A DNA stretch of 16,842 nt from JAGLWW01 sp964640225. GTDB taxonomy: Archaea > Aenigmatarchaeota > Aenigmatarchaeia > PWEA01 > JAGHBM01. Under the pieces are notes generated by a model that was not told where the DNA came from, ran no database searches, and saw only the letters and a list, made by a program, of their open reading frames with translations. Location: positions 1 to 16,842 of the forward strand of contig CAZXFI010000016.1 of the NCBI GenBank assembly GCA_964640225.1. Direction: 5' to 3'. Positions 16,501 to 16,842 of the stretch are shown here, in pieces. Each line of letters starts with the position of its first letter. Position 1 is the first letter of the stretch. Both the position numbers and the translations under genes were made by a program.

Positions 16501-16842
16501 ACCAATAACAATATAATTGCAAACATGGAGGAAGGGCTCTATTTAAGAAGTGACCATAATACTATAATCAATAATACTATAGACGCTGGAAATTTAGCGA
16601 TATACTTAGATTATGCTGATGACAACACTTTTATCAACAACAATGTAACTGCAGATAGCCGGGCAATTGGAGTGGGTCAAGATTCAACCAACAACAACTT
16701 TACAGGAGGTTCGTTCATAGCAGGCACCTGGGATTATTCCCTAAGTAATTGGGGCGATACTAACTTCTTTAGAAATACCAATTTTACTGCTGAAAGACAA
16801 ATTTACTTTGGAGATACCACCAGCTGGTTCAACTACAACAAC
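10525..16842 (+). CDS. Giant modular surface protein with beta-helix repeats, partial at right edge
   Basis: The frame is open from the ATG at 10525 to the window end, giving 2106 residues and continuing. An AGAGGTG site lies eight bases before the ATG. Residues 5-28 form a hydrophobic helix (LLIFLAVFSLGALGVYMGL), a signal peptide or membrane anchor. Residues about 118-268 are a Thr-rich linker with Glu, Gln and Asn-X-Thr. Residues about 272-630 are predicted beta-sandwich regions; WVVPHLSNQTFEIEITVLNV resembles secreted proteins I recall from DPANN genomes. Three beta-helix modules follow at 637-1019, 1294-1586 and 1858 to the edge. Between them lie beta-rich domains, one (about 1130-1290) with WESVDEETADDN, another (about 1650-1800) starting near QSFTVGYSG. 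Asn-X-Ser/Thr sites are very frequent, fitting an N-glycosylated cell-surface or adhesion protein. No enzyme motif was recognised. The C-terminal anchor is not in view. Confidence 0.9.
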   Translation, partial: MRLLKDLLIFLAVFSLGALGVYMGLEQGITGLLVSEEYTQQMDLEFSESLNHTWELEEYKGDTVLTFVKATGYVTGNETGYARVYLVSGDRRYLLLNHSIIKENETGLTGYLVGDNATTTQETTSTEETTTTEATTTTEVTTTQDTTTTEETTTSETTSTADTTTTQEITTTQETTTTVDNGTTTVNTTTSVNTTTTIANETTTTQETTTSIPDNQTTTVNTSTTVNTTTTLDNQTTANTSTTVNTTTSVSENQTAVNTTTTIQNATQPVIYFEDECRETCSLTYEELTQDSYLLETEISDGLIIHISSIKYGLHSLIEEPNITEEELIQGYVEIGRPVQWTKRVELDKVADEVTVKIHRQAENVEVTKLAPNREPVNERKLKVKWKNTMIPLSDAATITGYAVGDIGEDEERELLIEERGQEFLVEYETPGPQVRETQVSPYRKQITVSSEVHYQNIIAYTEIPEIVTTQELGAINLYRLENGTRQPVNDFDYMDEDNNTLIDKIQWVVPHLSNQTFEIEITVLNVQSYPTVGGNWTVMFNTTGEANLTVTAVEGTTWSDSNEEQDLEFLELKCGSQVLDYEWLNNGPENSSVFIENYSCNETGSETSKVLTPGKHTLKFIFGGDEAYAYNDALECGAYINSSVVLSDNTTGCSGTIFYINSSDITLDCNGHYLQSTGSYGINNTGFDNVTIKNCTINMSTSSSTAIYYEKSDSGRIENNVIYSGGGDSVLNYAGLKLFKSSQNLVSNNYIEVDDSYGINVICRDSDDSSNNNITNNTVKADSYGIELVYFDGSCSADSNTITHNNITVNNDYAVCLEDSYENIVSGNNMTAGDDYALYSVSFISAPEGNSFIDNNLKSNDYAVYLRDFYPRVTSINGGSISAASTRDYVLNLDSDTMVSFKNTNFTAPRQIYFYNNNSRFNYNNETSGGIWLNSSPSIQSTIERELLNISQTLVKWNDTNTSGSSVTITYNISGLLADTYYDVYNNSALVYTRQSDSLGLLNFTINLSSEHEIKVEHAPVPKIINSTDNATVTSKNSVVNFETWLNHTSGKSIKVLVDDSLDFTDCNYSVTSGCLNYTGTTATGSEQQVNVTYETQDSDMGDTINWYVQVCDEYGLCQHSSTKILRPDGDYGGSSWSPGGDIPESTRWESVDEETADDNTTYVYGEDGSSGAMFPVSFTIEDTGLESHIRVYTFTYYARHVESSDTTEVREYVYWGDGNATMVGRPVSTVWETTYYAFDSAGGGNLKAWVIDGAVIEWIRRSAGVGSWARLTQAYAEINYTSGGTFSVNPQCGEYINSDATLTDDITGCSGAILHINASDVTLDCNGHYLQSTGSYGINVTNRNNVTVKNCEINLSDSSSNYGIRYNSANNGLIENNTITVGNWFGIIVQSGDNNTISGNTITADDNGIELYSDSDYNKLLDNYVKSPTNAIFLYSGCDYNNITGGSYISDSEDYYIRLVGSTNIFRSTNFTAPREIYFWDTNSRFNYNNETSGGIWLNTSVSVQSILERELTNWNQTLVQWNDTNVSGTGITATYDMSGLQPNEYYSVYNNSALVDTLQTDSSGTLPQFSILLGSEHEIKVEKGSSPKYWDNSTNSTMAGEPVEFRVRWTDDFNLSGYIFGICNRSCLRDENQQLMYENQPSESSSYYDWYNTSWQGQSFTVGYSGSQINDSINVTNVSVYMRKWAGSGDVILGIRETNSTGYPVGSDLTNGSKDMAEMPTQSSSWITFEMDKYVLEAGKKYAFYMKFASKDPNNNIEVKTNGSNPYGGGEKLTYSVSSENWAKTGTNDLCFKVYGLPVIYKFDNWTPMTGTGNWSNVTKTINDTLGATVKWKVRANDSSDNWNETESSFQAMGCGVYVNRDTTLVNNITGCTGTILYINASDVTLDCNGHYLQSTGSYGINNTGFDNVTVKNCEINMSEFTSSYGIYYRNADNGTIENNTVTLLCFGGINLELGCDYNNITNNKVNLLSAGCGQHGVYLGTNDNYNTITNNNIIANMEEGLYLRSDHNTIINNTIDAGNLAIYLDYADDNTFINNNVTADSRAIGVGQDSTNNNFTGGSFIAGTWDYSLSNWGDTNFFRNTNFTAERQIYFGDTTSWFNYNN
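10873..11325 (+). repeat. Thr-rich low-complexity linker coding region
   Basis: Irregular repeats of (T)TTT with Glu, Gln, Asp or Val-Asn between them, for example ETTTTEATTTTEVTTTQDTT. ACC, ACA and ACG codons are mixed, so the repeat is kept at protein level and not as exact DNA. Such stretches are usually O- or N-glycosylated stalks in surface proteins. The repeats may be hard to assemble correctly. Confidence 0.85.
12433..13581 (+). repeat. Surface-protein module 1 (383 residues)
   Basis: The module starts CGAYINSSVVLSDNTTGC, continues with ITLDCNGHYLQSTGSYGIN, and holds a parallel beta-helix core rich in N-N-I/T-x-N-N repeats (NosD-like style). It closes with FTAPRQIYF, NYNNETSGGIWLN and SSEHEIKVE. 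Its edges closely match modules 2 and 3, while the core (about 12661-13200) differs and is longer than that of module 2. Confidence 0.8.
14404..15282 (+). repeat. Surface-protein module 2 (293 residues)
   Basis: The same head (CGEYINSDATLTDDITGC, VTLDCNGHYLQSTGSYGIN) and tail (FTAPREIYFWDTNSRFNYNN, GSEHEIKVE) as module 1, with a shorter beta-helix core. The core here appears closer in composition to its edges than in module 3. Confidence 0.8.
16096..16842 (+). repeat. Surface-protein module 3 (partial)
   Basis: Head CGVYVNRDTTLVNNITGC and VTLDCNGHYLQSTGSYGIN, close to module 1 even at DNA level around 16195-16265. The core from about 16320 is much more AT-rich: 14 G or C in 60 bases at 16381-16440, against 33 in 60 at 16201-16260. 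The tail (FTAERQIYF, SWFNYNN) begins before the window ends. Confidence 0.8.

Overview
The window looks like chromosomal DNA from an archaeon, most likely of the DPANN group (inference from several signals; no database search was possible). The archaeal signals are an EF-1A gene, an archaeal-type uS10 gene and a tRNA-Ser(GGA) gene interrupted by two non-anticodon introns that fold as bulge-helix-bulge (BHB) motifs. TATA-type promoters, a leaderless regulator gene and a very large Thr-rich, Asn-rich surface protein add to this. Parts of that protein resemble secreted proteins familiar from DPANN genomes. A complete type V-A CRISPR-Cas12a locus sits directly beside the tRNA, which is a rare combination because Cas12a is mostly bacterial.

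Layout, left to right. (1) 1-630: CRISPR array of ten identical 36-bp repeats, running off the left edge and read on the minus strand. (2) 631-840: array leader with an archaeal-looking TATA box. (3) 841-6536, minus strand: cas2, cas1, cas4 and cas12a, read in the order cas12a-cas4-cas1-cas2-array. (4) 6537-6802: a short divergent intergenic region with a 17-bp inverted repeat, then a 46-codon ribbon-helix-helix (RHH) gene on the plus strand. (5) 6890-8776, minus strand: tRNA-Ser(GGA), rps10 and the EF-1A gene, a typically archaeal translation cluster. (6) 8861-9996, minus strand: a MinD/ParA-type ATPase preceded by, and overlapping by four bases with, a winged-helix regulator. (7) 9997-10327: a divergent control region rich in palindromes and tandem repeats. 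(8) 10328-16842, plus strand: a 66-residue HTH protein translationally coupled to a giant modular surface protein (at least 2106 residues) that runs off the right edge.

How the parts work together. Cas12a matures its own crRNAs and cuts DNA; Cas4, Cas1 and Cas2 add spacers at the leader end. The RHH gene diverges from cas12a and shares its upstream region, so it is a candidate regulator of the locus and of itself. The cas region is visibly more AT-rich than the EF-1A, ATPase and surface-protein genes, which fits acquisition from bacteria next to a tRNA gene. The surface protein carries three copies of a parallel beta-helix module. Their edges are conserved and about 55% GC, while at least one core is far more AT-rich, which suggests cassette exchange. 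The most notable points are the archaeal Cas12a locus with its divergent RHH gene and palindrome, the doubly interrupted tRNA-Ser, and the mosaic surface-protein modules.
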